From the NCBI RefSeq assembly GCF_000466685.1, contig NZ_ANNG01000039.1, positions 1 to 46,135 on the forward strand: a stretch of DNA of 46,135 bases, given 5' to 3'. The stretch is from Campylobacter concisus UNSWCS. GTDB taxonomy: Bacteria > Campylobacterota > Campylobacteria > Campylobacterales > Campylobacteraceae. Numbering within the stretch: the stretch's first letter is position 1; each line of letters begins with the position of its first letter. Below are positions 1-11,247 of the stretch, in pieces. The notes beneath the pieces are model-generated. The model did no database searches. It was not told the DNA's origin and worked only from the letters and a program-made list of their open reading frames with translations. Position numbers and translations under genes: made by a program.

Positions 1-1
1 A

Positions 2-84
2 TTGACTACTAAAATTTGGCTTCGCTTACAGCTTAGCTCAAATTTTAGAGCCGAAATTACTCGTTCATGAAATTTTAAAATTTG
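2..84 (+). repeat. 83-bp direct repeat, copy 1
   Basis: This 83-bp block is identical to positions 321-403. It is AT-rich and contains inverted AAAATTTG/CAAATTTT arms, so each copy could fold into a hairpin. No convincing protein is encoded. It may be a dispersed intergenic repeat; only two copies are visible here. Confidence 0.9.
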
Positions 85-104
85 TCAGAATTTCCTAAAT
101 AAAA

Positions 105-135
105 CGCATGCAGTGCGTTAGCACGATTGCATGCG
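105..135. other. Strong stem-loop in intergenic repeat region
   Basis: Arms CGCATGCA (105-112) and TGCATGCG (128-135) pair perfectly. An inner GTGC/GCAC pair (113-116 with 121-124) closes a GTTA loop, with three unpaired bases on the 3' side. It could be a terminator-like or structural RNA element, but no T-tract follows on either strand. Confidence 0.6.
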
Positions 136-168
136 CCTTGAACGTGCGAAGGGATTGGGGGATTTAAA

Positions 169-247
169 AAGGGGGATAAGGGGACGGCTTTGCTTCGCTA
201 GCTCGCAACTGCAAGCAGACCGTAACTCAAGTCCCCTTGTCTCCCTT
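169..247. other. Long GC-rich stem-loop, candidate structured RNA
   Basis: Positions 169-185 pair with 231-247 over 17 bp. The only imperfect pairs are two G-T (G-U) wobbles, the pattern expected of an RNA fold rather than a DNA site. Further pairing inside the loop is possible: ACGG 184-187 with CCGT 220-223, and a GCTTTGC/GCAAGC stem. No plausible ORF explains it; the one ORF across it (131-331) has no family features. Strand and function are unknown. Confidence 0.5.
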
Positions 248-320
248 CTAAATAAAAAGAAATTTAAAGATTTAATCAAGCAGTCTTTACAAATTTTAAA
301 ATTCCACTCACTCGCAAGAG

Positions 321-403
321 TTGACTACTAAAATTTGGCTTCGCTTACAGCTTAGCTCAAATTTTAGAGCCGAAATTACTCGTTCATGAAATTTTAAAAT
401 TTG
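321..403 (+). repeat. 83-bp direct repeat, copy 2
   Basis: Perfect second copy of the block at 2-84, 319 bp further on. The pair brackets the structured segment at 105-247. It lies between that segment and the 3' end of htpX. Confidence 0.9.
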
Positions 404-472
404 ACTATCTGTATTTAAAATTTAAACCAAAAAACAAAAAATTTATCCCAAATTTTACTAAGGGCTAAATTT

Positions 473-1339
473 TTACATGCCTCTTTTTATCTCTTGCTCA
501 AGCCTTTGAAGTTCAGCGATCCTGTCACTAGTGCTTGGGTGCGTTCTAAAAAGCACGCTAAGCTTGCTAGTTAGCGAGCCAAATGGATTTACGATAAACA
601 TATGCGCGCTTTGCTCGCTTGCGTTTTGCATGACGTAAGAATTCGAGTAGTTTTCAAGCTTTGTTAGCGCGCTAGCTAGCCACTCTGGGTGTCCCGTTAG
701 ATAGGCTGCGCCTTTGTCCGCCTTATACTCGCGCTCCCTTGAGATCGCCATTTGTATGACTGTGGCAGCTAGAGGCATCACAACGGCGATGATTAGCATA
801 ATTACTGGGTTGGCGTTTCGCTGCGAGTTTTGATTTTGCCCTGCCACGGTGCCTATCTTGGCGAAATTTGCGACCATCGCGATAGCACCAGCTAGTATGG
901 CTGCGACTGAGCCAGTTAGGATGTCGTAGTGCCTTACGTGACTTAGCTCGTGAGCTAGCACGCCTTCGATCTCGTTTTCATTTAAAATTTTTAAAAGCCC
1001 CTCGGTTACTGCGACGGCTGCATGGCTTGGATTGCGGCCTGTGGCAAAGGCATTTGGCACCTCTTCTGGGATGATGTAAATTTTTGGCATCGGTAAATTC
1101 GCCTTTTGTGTGAGGCGAGAGACGATCTCGTAAAAGCCGTGAGCGTTGCTCTCATCGACTGGGATGGCGTTATATCTTTTTAGCACGAGCTTGTCGCTGA
1201 AAAAGTAAGAAAATAGGTTCATGCCAGCTGCCATCAAAAAGGCGATCATCATGCCTTGTTCGCCGCCCACGTAGCCGCCAACAGCGATAAAAACTAGCAT
1301 TAAAGCAACCATTAAAAAAGCGGTTTTGAAAATTTCCAT
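473..1339 (-). CDS. htpX: HtpX, membrane zinc metalloprotease (M48)
   Basis: Predicted inner-membrane protease that degrades misfolded membrane proteins, as established for the HtpX family. At 288 aa it has the usual length. Hydrophobic segments lie at about residues 5-22 and 27-45. The zinc motif HELSH is at 130-134 and the downstream REREYKAD motif, which supplies the third ligand (Glu204), is at about 201-208. Two more hydrophobic stretches lie at about 142-160 and 178-197. It is the last gene of a minus-strand run starting at ribA, with only 8 bp to the next upstream gene, so co-transcription is likely. The protein identification is firm; its substrates here are unknown. Confidence 0.95.
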   Translation of the reverse strand: MEIFKTAFLMVALMLVFIAVGGYVGGEQGMMIAFLMAAGMNLFSYFFSDKLVLKRYNAIPVDESNAHGFYEIVSRLTQKANLPMPKIYIIPEEVPNAFATGRNPSHAAVAVTEGLLKILNENEIEGVLAHELSHVRHYDILTGSVAAILAGAIAMVANFAKIGTVAGQNQNSQRNANPVIMLIIAVVMPLAATVIQMAISREREYKADKGAAYLTGHPEWLASALTKLENYSNSYVMQNASEQSAHMFIVNPFGSLTSKLSVLFRTHPSTSDRIAELQRLEQEIKRGM

Positions 1340-1347
1340 TTTTGTCC

Positions 1348-1713
1348 TTATTCTTTTATAGCATTTGGCAGGATCGCTGCGTCGATCTCAAATTTCGCAA
1401 GCTCGCAAAGGCTTGCTTCACTTTGGATCAAAACGGCGATAAGCGCGTCAAATAGGTAGTTTTGCGCAACTTTTGCCAGATCTTTTGCTAGCGTAATATC
1501 GGCAATAATAAATTTTGCTCCAGCGGCGTTTGCGATGATAGCTTCGTTTATGTCATTTGCGATGATGCTAAAGTTTGCTTCAGCTTCTAGCGCTCTTTTT
1601 ATCAAATTTCTATCAAATTTAAAGAGATTTTGCCTGCTGTTTGAAATTTCATCTTCGCTTTTGCAAAGAAATAGCGGTTCAAATTTGATCAGCTCATCAC
1701 CCAAAATTTTCAT
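1348..1713 (-). CDS. Conserved hypothetical protein, 121 aa
   Basis: I do not recognise a characterised family. The protein is cytoplasmic in appearance, with no signal peptide or membrane segment. It is rich in Ala, Ile, Leu and Glu and looks like alternating helices and strands; the stretch around FIIADITLAKDLAK resembles part of a small alpha/beta domain. Its ATG overlaps the stop of the upstream 64-aa gene by 4 bp, so the two are translationally linked. It sits in the ribA-rsmG-htpX run. The function cannot be inferred from this context. Confidence 0.75.
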   Translation of the reverse strand: MKILGDELIKFEPLFLCKSEDEISNSRQNLFKFDRNLIKRALEAEANFSIIANDINEAIIANAAGAKFIIADITLAKDLAKVAQNYLFDALIAVLIQSEASLCELAKFEIDAAILPNAIKE

Positions 1714-1904
1714 CTCTCACCCTTTATGCACTCTTTACAGATGTATTTTCCGTCTCTTAGCACCATTTGGTCGATGTCGCTAAAGACACCGCATTTGCTG
1801 CACTCCTCGAAGTTACTGGTGCTTATCTTGTCGCTTTTTTTTCTATTTTTAAAAAATATGATGTAAATCGCAACCAAAATCGCTACAAAAAGCAAGTATT
1901 TCAA
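1710..1904 (-). CDS. PP0621-like small membrane protein with zinc-ribbon cysteines
   Basis: This 64-aa protein has an N-terminal membrane anchor (about residues 3-18), a basic KNRKK stretch, then two CxxC pairs (CSKC and CKEC) that probably bind a metal ion. This layout matches the small PP0621-type family of unknown function. The start overlaps the end of rsmG by 4 bp and the stop overlaps the next gene, so it belongs to the ribA-rsmG operon. The family match is from memory of the pattern, so confidence in the gene is higher than in the name. Confidence 0.75.
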   Translation of the reverse strand: MKYLLFVAILVAIYIIFFKNRKKSDKISTSNFEECSKCGVFSDIDQMVLRDGKYICKECIKGER

Positions 1905-2470
1905 CGTATCTCCTCTTGGTTTTTGAGATTAAAATATATGTAGTTTCTGTTTTTTTCATTGTAAATTTGCGCGTCTATGCCTGAAATTTCATCCATGACA
2001 CTTGATCCCTTGTAGATGAGAAATTTAGTGCTCTCATCATAAAATCCGTCGCAAATTTTTATAAGCTCTTTTGTCTTGCTAAGCGCCCTTGAGGTGATGA
2101 GATCAGCCGTAAATTTATCTGAAAGCTCGATCTTTTGGCTATGAACTTCTAAATTTTGCAAACCAAGCTCGATCTTAGCATAGCTTAGAAATGATGACTT
2201 TTTGGCTATCGGCTCAAAAAGGTGCCACTTCGTGCACGGCATCGCAAGGGCTAAAAATATCGCTGGAAAGCCAGCTCCACTGCCTATATCGATCGCCGTT
2301 TTGGCGCTTAGGTCAAAAATCTCAAGCGGCTTTATGCTATCAAGCACCTGCTCGCTTATATCTTTATAGTTGCTTAAGCTATGAACTTTATTAAATTTAG
2401 CAAAAATTTGAGCGTAAGCCTTTACTTTTTCGTCAAAAACTGCTGGCAAGCAAAGCTCATTTTTCATCAC
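1901..2470 (-). CDS. rsmG: RsmG, 16S rRNA (guanine-N7) methyltransferase
   Basis: RsmG (GidB) methylates N7 of G527 in 16S rRNA using S-adenosylmethionine. The 189-aa protein carries the SAM-binding loop [12 protein letters not shown] at about residues 60-71, followed by a LFEP acidic strand and the SRAL segment typical of the family. Its start overlaps the stop of ribA by 4 bp and its stop overlaps the 64-aa gene, so it is the middle of a tightly packed operon. Length and motifs are normal. Confidence 0.93.
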   Translation of the reverse strand: MMKNELCLPAVFDEKVKAYAQIFAKFNKVHSLSNYKDISEQVLDSIKPLEIFDLSAKTAIDIGSGAGFPAIFLALAMPCTKWHLFEPIAKKSSFLSYAKIELGLQNLEVHSQKIELSDKFTADLITSRALSKTKELIKICDGFYDESTKFLIYKGSSVMDEISGIDAQIYNEKNRNYIYFNLKNQEEIR

Positions 2471-3030
2471 AAGATGTGCCCCATTTGCTCTTTTTTGACC
2501 TTTAAGTAGCCTTCGTTAAATTTATTTGGCTTGATGACGATAGGCACGCGTTTTACGATCTTTACTGAGCTTAGTCCGTGAAGTTTTAAAGGGTTGTTTG
2601 TGAGTAAATTTACCTCTTTTATGCCGTAGTGATTTAGGATAAAATCAACCACTTCATACGTCCTCTCATCAGCCTTAAAGCCTAGCTGGTGATTGGCTTC
2701 TATCGTGTCAAAGCCCTTGTCTTGGAGGCTATAAGCGTTTATCTTGTTTAAAAGCCCGATATTTCTGCCCTCTTGACGCAGATAGATGACCATGCCGCCA
2801 TTTTCTTCGATATATTTTAGGCTCGCTTCTAGCTGGTCGCGACAGTCGCACTTTAGGCTCCCGATCGCATCGCCAGTTAGGCATTCGGAGTGAATTCTAA
2901 GATTTACTACTTCGCTCAAAGGCTCTTTGTAGATCACGAGGTGCTCTTTTGCCCCTTCTTTGAAGGCTTGAACCTTATAAGTGCCAAATCTTGAGGGTAG
3001 ATTTGCGGCGTTTGAAATTTCTATTTTCAT
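2467..3030 (-). CDS. ribA: RibA, GTP cyclohydrolase II
   Basis: Catalyses the first step of riboflavin synthesis, opening GTP to the diaminopyrimidine with release of formate and pyrophosphate. The 187-aa protein has the zinc cysteines Cys50, Cys61 and Cys63 in the CLTGDxxGSxxCDC motif, and the [10 protein letters not shown] motif near residue 85. It is a stand-alone cyclohydrolase without the DHBP synthase domain found in some relatives. It is the first gene of the minus-strand run and diverges from hemB across 68 bp, which must hold both promoters. Confidence 0.94.
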   Translation of the reverse strand: MKIEISNAANLPSRFGTYKVQAFKEGAKEHLVIYKEPLSEVVNLRIHSECLTGDAIGSLKCDCRDQLEASLKYIEENGGMVIYLRQEGRNIGLLNKINAYSLQDKGFDTIEANHQLGFKADERTYEVVDFILNHYGIKEVNLLTNNPLKLHGLSSVKIVKRVPIVIKPNKFNEGYLKVKKEQMGHIL

Positions 3031-3098
3031 TTTAAATTTACTCCAACTGTGCTAAACTAGCTAAAAATCACGCATTTTAACAAAGAAAAGGCAAAAAT

Positions 3099-4070
3099 AT
3101 GTTTAAACGTTTTAGAAGATTAAGAATAAATCCAGCTTTAAGAGACATGGTAAGAGAGACTAGCCTTAGCGTAAATGACTTCATCTATCCGCTCTTTGTG
3201 GTCGAGGGCAAAGGCGTTAAAAACGAGATCGCTTCGATGCCAGGCGTCTATCAAATGAGTATCGATGAAATTTTAAAAGAGTGCGAAGAGATAGTAAATT
3301 TAGGCATAAAATCGATCATTTTATTTGGCATACCAAGCCTAAAAGATAGCGTTGGTAGCGACGCACTAAGCAACGACGGCATCATCGCAACCGCACTTCG
3401 TGCCATAAAAGATAAATTTCCAAATTTGGTAGTCGTCACCGATCTTTGCTTTTGCGAATACACAGATCACGGTCACTGCGGCATAATCGACCACGTGCAT
3501 AACACCATCGACAATGACGCAACGCTTGAAATTTCAGCTAAACAAGCCTTGATACACGCTCAAAATGGCGCCGACATGATCGCACCAAGTGGCATGATGG
3601 ATGGCATCATCGCAACGCTAAGAGAGACACTTGATAGCAACGGTTTTGAGAATTTACCAGTGATGGCGTACTCAACTAAATTTGCCTCAGCTTACTACGG
3701 ACCATTTCGTGACGTGGCGCAAAGTGCACCAAGCTTTGGCGATAGAAAGAGCTATCAAATGGACAGCGCAAACCGCTTGGAGGCGATCAACGAGAGCTTG
3801 CAGGACGAGGCGCAAGGCGCTGATATCTTGATGGTAAAGCCAGCGCTTGCCTATCTTGACGTCGTTAGAGAGCTTAGAAATTTAACACTTCTGCCACTTT
3901 GCGTCTATAACGTAAGCGGCGAGTACGCACTGCTAAAAGCTGGCGCAAAAGCTGGCATCATCGACTATGAGCGCGTCATGATGGAGACATTAATCGGCTT
4001 TAAAAGAGCAGGGGCAAATTTGATCATCACCTATCACGCAAAAGAAGCGGCTAAAATTTTAAGGGGCTAA
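3099..4070 (+). CDS. hemB: HemB, delta-aminolevulinic acid dehydratase
   Basis: Condenses two 5-aminolevulinate molecules to porphobilinogen in haem synthesis. The 323-aa protein has the family length. The zinc-binding cysteine cluster is present ([14 protein letters not shown], about residues 117-130), so this is the zinc-dependent form. The two active-site lysines lie in the [15 protein letters not shown] segment (about 194-206) and the VKPALAYLD segment (about 246-254). argF follows after 1 bp and hemN, another haem gene, lies three genes on, so a shared plus-strand operon is likely. Confidence 0.96.
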   Translation: MFKRFRRLRINPALRDMVRETSLSVNDFIYPLFVVEGKGVKNEIASMPGVYQMSIDEILKECEEIVNLGIKSIILFGIPSLKDSVGSDALSNDGIIATALRAIKDKFPNLVVVTDLCFCEYTDHGHCGIIDHVHNTIDNDATLEISAKQALIHAQNGADMIAPSGMMDGIIATLRETLDSNGFENLPVMAYSTKFASAYYGPFRDVAQSAPSFGDRKSYQMDSANRLEAINESLQDEAQGADILMVKPALAYLDVVRELRNLTLLPLCVYNVSGEYALLKAGAKAGIIDYERVMMETLIGFKRAGANLIITYHAKEAAKILRG

Positions 4071-4071
4071 G

Positions 4072-6825
<2,754 letters not shown>

Positions 6826-6868
6826 AAATTATTTTTTTGTCATAAGATATTTAAAATATATTTAATAC

Positions 6869-6883
6869 TTTTTAGTGTATAAT
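6869..6883 (+). promoter_or_regulatory. sigma70 promoter of the Lap-type operon (extended -10)
   Basis: A TATAAT hexamer at 6878-6883 is preceded by TG and a T-rich stretch (TTTTTAGTG), with no recognisable -35. This is the usual shape of Campylobacter sigma70 promoters. It lies 55 bp upstream of the tolC-like start and is the only clear promoter for the next eight genes. Confidence 0.6.
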
Positions 6884-6938
6884 CCGCGAAAAAAGGTCGA
6901 GCCAAAGCTTGACAATAAAAAGGTAAAAGGATCTAGTT

Positions 6939-8618
6939 ATGAAAAAGATATTGGCAATTAGTGCCTTGGCCGCAGCAACACTGCTGTCTGCTCAAGATGT
7001 TCCTTATAGGATTTTTCTAGCTTCATTCGCTCAAGATGATAGCGCTGCTAGAATCGATAGTGCTGTTAGTAAAGTAAACAGCAAAATATCAGATAGCAGA
7101 CTAACTACTGGCGTTTATGAAGTTGGTGGAAGAAAGTTTTTATATGTTGATACAACTCCAGTTTCTGAAAATGAAGCTAATGAGTTGTTAGCTAAAGTTC
7201 AAAATGAGTCAGGTTATAAAGATGCTTTAATGAGAGCTAAGTCACCTGTAACAAATGCTCAGTCAGCTAAAAAATCTAATATAGAGCAAACTATATCAGC
7301 AGAGCCTAAAGCAGCAGCTACAGCACAAGCTGATGATAGTGTATTGACTTTGGATCAAGTTGTAAAAACTATTTTAAATGAAAACCCAAGCTTAAAAGCT
7401 ACAGAATTTAACTACTTACAAGTAGGCAAAGATCTAAAAATAGCTAAAAATGCTTACTATCCAACACTTGATGCAGCTGCTAGAGTAGGATATGAGAGAA
7501 AACGTCTTGATGACGGTCTTACAACAAGAAGAGGCGATGGCAGAGTATCTGGCGCATCTTTAACTTTAGTTGAAAACCTTTATAATGGTGGTGCTGATAA
7601 AAACAGAATCAACTCTCAAAGTGCAAGACTTGACTCAGCTGCTTACACAGTAGCTCAAGCTGCGGATAGACTAACACTAAGCGCTGCAAATGCTTATCTA
7701 CAAGTTCTTCAAACAAAGAGAATTCTTGACATTGAAGAAGAGAACGTAAAAAGTCACGAGGAAATTTATAATCAGATAAAAGATAGAGCCGCATCAGGTT
7801 ACGGCGTAGCTTCTGAAGAGAGACAAGCTGGATCACGCTATACTTTGGCTCAATCAAACTATGTAGCTGCTAAAAATAACTATGAAGATGCACTTTCTAC
7901 ATTTGAAAAACTATATGGAAGAAAAGTTGCTGCTAAAAATCTGGTAATGCCTGAATTTAACCTGCCATTACCAAGCACTAAAGAGGCTGTTTATGATAAA
8001 GCTGTTCTTTGTAACCCAACACTTCTAGTTCAAAGATCAAATATCGCTATGGCAGAGTCAGTTGTAAAAGAGAAAAATGCACCATTCTTACCAAAACTAG
8101 ATCTTGTTGTATCAGGTGCTTATGATCACTCAAATGTTTTATATGATGATTATGAAGAGCAAACATTTGATGCTCTTTTAAGACTAAACTATAACCTTTA
8201 CAACAAAGGTAATGATAAGCTAGATAAAGAGAAGAGCCAACTTGCTGTTCAACAAGAGCAACAAACTATGGACAACCTTGTAAGAGAGCTTAAGGAGTCT
8301 TTAGAATTCTCATGGCAAAACTATGTTCTTAACCAAGAAAAAATGGGATATCTAAATCAACACGTTGAATATTCAAAAGCTACTCTTGATGCATACCAAG
8401 ATGAGTTTAGAATCGGTCGCCGTGACCTTATCAACCTACTTGATGCAGAAAACGAGTACAACACAGCTTTAAAAGAGATCGCTACAACTGAGACTGCACT
8501 ATCTTATGCAAAATATAGATTGCTAGATAATATGGGTATGGTTTCAGATAGTTTTGAGCCAGGCTTTGCTAAGAGATATATTCAAGGCGCTTGCAGTATT
8601 CAAAACGACTTAAGATAA
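6939..8618 (+). CDS. TolC/LapE-like outer-membrane efflux protein of type I secretion
   Basis: Predicted outer-membrane channel that completes a type I secretion pathway with the ABC exporter and membrane fusion protein encoded downstream. It is 559 aa, longer than typical TolC (about 430-490). The N-terminal signal peptide ends near SAQD. Residues about 21-105 form an extra domain (YRIFLASF, then strand-helix repeats ending VQNESGYKDAL) that resembles a SPOR-type domain. The outer-membrane efflux repeats start near LTLDQVVKTILNENPSL (about 133). It opens the operon, with 11-14 bp to the lapG-like gene. The channel assignment is strong; SPOR identity is inference. Confidence 0.88.
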   Translation: MKKILAISALAAATLLSAQDVPYRIFLASFAQDDSAARIDSAVSKVNSKISDSRLTTGVYEVGGRKFLYVDTTPVSENEANELLAKVQNESGYKDALMRAKSPVTNAQSAKKSNIEQTISAEPKAAATAQADDSVLTLDQVVKTILNENPSLKATEFNYLQVGKDLKIAKNAYYPTLDAAARVGYERKRLDDGLTTRRGDGRVSGASLTLVENLYNGGADKNRINSQSARLDSAAYTVAQAADRLTLSAANAYLQVLQTKRILDIEEENVKSHEEIYNQIKDRAASGYGVASEERQAGSRYTLAQSNYVAAKNNYEDALSTFEKLYGRKVAAKNLVMPEFNLPLPSTKEAVYDKAVLCNPTLLVQRSNIAMAESVVKEKNAPFLPKLDLVVSGAYDHSNVLYDDYEEQTFDALLRLNYNLYNKGNDKLDKEKSQLAVQQEQQTMDNLVRELKESLEFSWQNYVLNQEKMGYLNQHVEYSKATLDAYQDEFRIGRRDLINLLDAENEYNTALKEIATTETALSYAKYRLLDNMGMVSDSFEPGFAKRYIQGACSIQNDLR

Positions 8619-8632
8619 AAATTTAAAAAGTG

Positions 8633-9298
8633 ATGACCATGAGGGTCAAAGCAAAATTTTGGACGCTTACTTTAAGCGTCCTTTTTTCGTTATTAGCATT
8701 AAATGCTGTCGGGGATTTTATAAAACAAACAACGATAGCAAAGGTGGCTAAAATTTATGGAGAAGATGCAAGAAGAAGGGCATCGGCATTAAATTCTTTA
8801 ATGACTTCATTGCAAGATGCAACCGAACAAGAGAAATTAATAAAAGTAAATGATTTTTTTAACTCTTTTAGGTGGGTTGATGATATGCAACTTTGGCATA
8901 AAAAAGATTACTGGGCTACCAGAATGGAATTTGTAGGAAAAGGCGCTGGTGACTGCGAAGACTATGTTATCGCAAAGTATTTCACCCTAAAGCAACTTGG
9001 AATTCCAACTCAAAAATTATACTTCACATACGTTAAAGCCTTAAGATACAACCAAGCACATATGGTTTTGGCATATTATGATACACCAAAGTCTATTCCA
9101 TTAATTTTAGACAACATAAATGGTAAAATAAAAATCGCAACTCAAAGAACAGACCTCGTGCCAGTTTATAGTTTCAACGGTGATTCGCTATACTTGGCAA
9201 AACAAGAAGGTCTTGGTCAGGCAATACCAGGTGGAAATAAAAAACAAAATCCTAAGTGGATGGAACTAATAGATAGGATAGGAAAAGAGGATTTATGA
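8633..9298 (+). CDS. LapG-like periplasmic cysteine protease (BTLCP, first copy)
   Basis: Bacterial transglutaminase-like cysteine proteinase. In Pseudomonas, LapG cuts the N-terminus of a surface adhesin and releases it from the cell when c-di-GMP is low. Counting from this ATG, the catalytic residues are Cys108 (in GAGDCEDY), His143 (AHMVL) and Asp160 (LILDN), with family-like spacing. A hydrophobic N-terminal segment (about 10-27) directs export. A GTG at 8630 and an ATG at 8639 are alternative starts. Its stop overlaps the lapD-like start by 4 bp, matching the known lapG-lapD pairing. Biofilm control here is inferred. Confidence 0.88.
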   Translation: MTMRVKAKFWTLTLSVLFSLLALNAVGDFIKQTTIAKVAKIYGEDARRRASALNSLMTSLQDATEQEKLIKVNDFFNSFRWVDDMQLWHKKDYWATRMEFVGKGAGDCEDYVIAKYFTLKQLGIPTQKLYFTYVKALRYNQAHMVLAYYDTPKSIPLILDNINGKIKIATQRTDLVPVYSFNGDSLYLAKQEGLGQAIPGGNKKQNPKWMELIDRIGKEDL

Positions 9299-11244
9299 CG
9301 CTATTTAAACAGATTATGATCGCTGTGATAGCTTTTGGCATCGTGATTTTTATGGCTGTTGGCTACTTAAATTTTAAGAGCCTAAATGGATACATTAACG
9401 ACCAGCTCGGTGAAAACGCAAGGCACACAGCAAACTCACTTGGACTTGCTTTAAAGCCGATTGTTGATCCTGAGGATATGTCTTTAGCGCAAACGATGAT
9501 AAATTCTATGTTTGATAGCGGCAGATACAAGCTCATTAAACTTGAAGATGTCGATGGTAAGGTGCTTATAGAAAATTCTCAACAAACTATCGTTAAAGAT
9601 ATCCCTGAGTGGTTTTATAAGATTGCTAAATTTGAAGCTCCTGTTGCAACTAGCGAGATCATGACTGGCTGGGCTAAATTTGGCACACTCTATGTTCAAG
9701 GCAGCACAGCACTTGCTTACAACGAGCTTTACTCAAACTCAAAAAATATTTTTAACTTTCTAGCTTTAATGATCATCATCGCTCTTGTCGTGGCGTTTTT
9801 TGCTCTTAAGGCGATATTTAGACCGCTTGTTAAGGTTCAGGATCAAGCTGAAGCGATACTTGATAATAAATTTATCATTCAAAAGAGAATTCCATTCACA
9901 ACAGACCTTAAAAAGATGGTGCTTGCTATGAACTCGATGGTTAGTAAGGTTCAAGACATCTTTGAAAGAGAGGCGGCTACGCTTAGCAAGTATCAAGAGC
10001 TTTTATATAAAGACTCTATGAGCGGCACTTATAATAGAAGATTTTTCCAAACTAAATTTAGTGAGTATCTAGCAAGTGAAGAGTATTCAAGCGGTGTTGC
10101 TTCACTTGTTAGCTTTAAAGATCTAGCTGGGTTAAAAGGCGTTCTTGGCTTTGAAAAATGGCAAAGTGTCATCATAAAAATAGCTCAAATTTTACAAGAA
10201 AAATCAACCGAAAATGACCAAAATGCGATTGTCGCAAGGTTAAATGACAACGATTTTATCTTGCTTTCTTACGGTAAAAACTCATCAAATTTCTCAGCTT
10301 TAGACGATAAGATCATGGCTGAGTTTAAAAAACTCTATGCAAATTTCTCTATAAATGATAGCGAATGCCCAGTCAATGCTGCTATTGTCGAGTACTCTCC
10401 AAGCACTGACATGAGGACGCTACTTACATCAGCTGACGTTACTTTGGCTAGTGCAAGACTGGCTGGCTGCTTTACTTGTAAAGAATTTAATGCAAATCAA
10501 AACACTCTAGTCATCGGCAAAGAGAAATACAAAGAGCTTATCTTTGACTCTATAAAAGAGGATAAATTTAAATTTGCAGCTCAAAAAGTAGTTGGTTTTG
10601 ACTCAAACTTTGAGCAGTATGAACTTTATCTAAGGCTCGTTGATAGCGAGGGCAAATGGCGCATGGCATCATACTTTATGCCAATGGTAAATGAGCTAAA
10701 TTTAGGTGCGATGCTCGATCTCCATATCCTAAATAGAATCGCTAGAATTTTGCCTGAAAATATCTTGCCTCAAGGAAGCTTGGCGATAAATTTAGGAAAA
10801 GAGATATTAAGCTCGGATGAAAATTTCTCAAAACTTGAAGCCACACTTAAAAAAATCGCTCAAATTTCAAAATCTAAAAACTATATAGAAATTCCAAACA
10901 AAGACGATATTAGTATCGAAAGTATAGTTAGACTTACTAAAAAATTGAAAGAACTTGGCTTTGGTTTTGGATTTGACCACTTTGATCTTAATGCAAAAGG
11001 CATTGAGAAGTTAAAAGAATTTAATCCAGACTACGTAAAGATCCAGTCAAATGTCTTAATCGACTTTTTAAGTGATAAATCAGGAGCAAATACAAAACAA
11101 TCACTAGATGTTGTTTTAAGCTCAAAAGATATCATTTTGATTGCGATTGGTGTTGAGAGTGAAGAGCAAAAGAGTAAGCTAATTGAGCTTGGCATTAAAA
11201 ATATGCAAGGAATTTACATAGATGAAATCAAAAATATTGGATGA
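9295..11244 (+). CDS. LapD-like c-di-GMP receptor with degenerate GGDEF and EAL domains
   Basis: LapD proteins bind c-di-GMP in the cytoplasm and sequester LapG in the periplasm. The 649-aa protein has a membrane helix at about 7-24, a periplasmic LapD_MoxY-type domain to about 152, a second helix at about 153-172, a HAMP-like linker, then GGDEF and EAL modules. The periplasmic TGWAKFGTLYV segment includes Trp126, equivalent to the LapG-binding tryptophan. The GGDEF signature is replaced by NDNDF and the EAL signature by a YLRL-type sequence, so it is probably enzymatically dead. It is coupled to the upstream lapG-like gene by a 4-bp overlap. Confidence 0.9.
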   Translation: MTLFKQIMIAVIAFGIVIFMAVGYLNFKSLNGYINDQLGENARHTANSLGLALKPIVDPEDMSLAQTMINSMFDSGRYKLIKLEDVDGKVLIENSQQTIVKDIPEWFYKIAKFEAPVATSEIMTGWAKFGTLYVQGSTALAYNELYSNSKNIFNFLALMIIIALVVAFFALKAIFRPLVKVQDQAEAILDNKFIIQKRIPFTTDLKKMVLAMNSMVSKVQDIFEREAATLSKYQELLYKDSMSGTYNRRFFQTKFSEYLASEEYSSGVASLVSFKDLAGLKGVLGFEKWQSVIIKIAQILQEKSTENDQNAIVARLNDNDFILLSYGKNSSNFSALDDKIMAEFKKLYANFSINDSECPVNAAIVEYSPSTDMRTLLTSADVTLASARLAGCFTCKEFNANQNTLVIGKEKYKELIFDSIKEDKFKFAAQKVVGFDSNFEQYELYLRLVDSEGKWRMASYFMPMVNELNLGAMLDLHILNRIARILPENILPQGSLAINLGKEILSSDENFSKLEATLKKIAQISKSKNYIEIPNKDDISIESIVRLTKKLKELGFGFGFDHFDLNAKGIEKLKEFNPDYVKIQSNVLIDFLSDKSGANTKQSLDVVLSSKDIILIAIGVESEEQKSKLIELGIKNMQGIYIDEIKNIG

Positions 11245-11247
11245 TAG

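Noticed and set aside
131-331. 66-aa plus-strand ORF across the structured repeat region
   Set aside because: It runs through the 17-bp stem and ends in the direct repeat, has no ribosome site and has no protein-like pattern.
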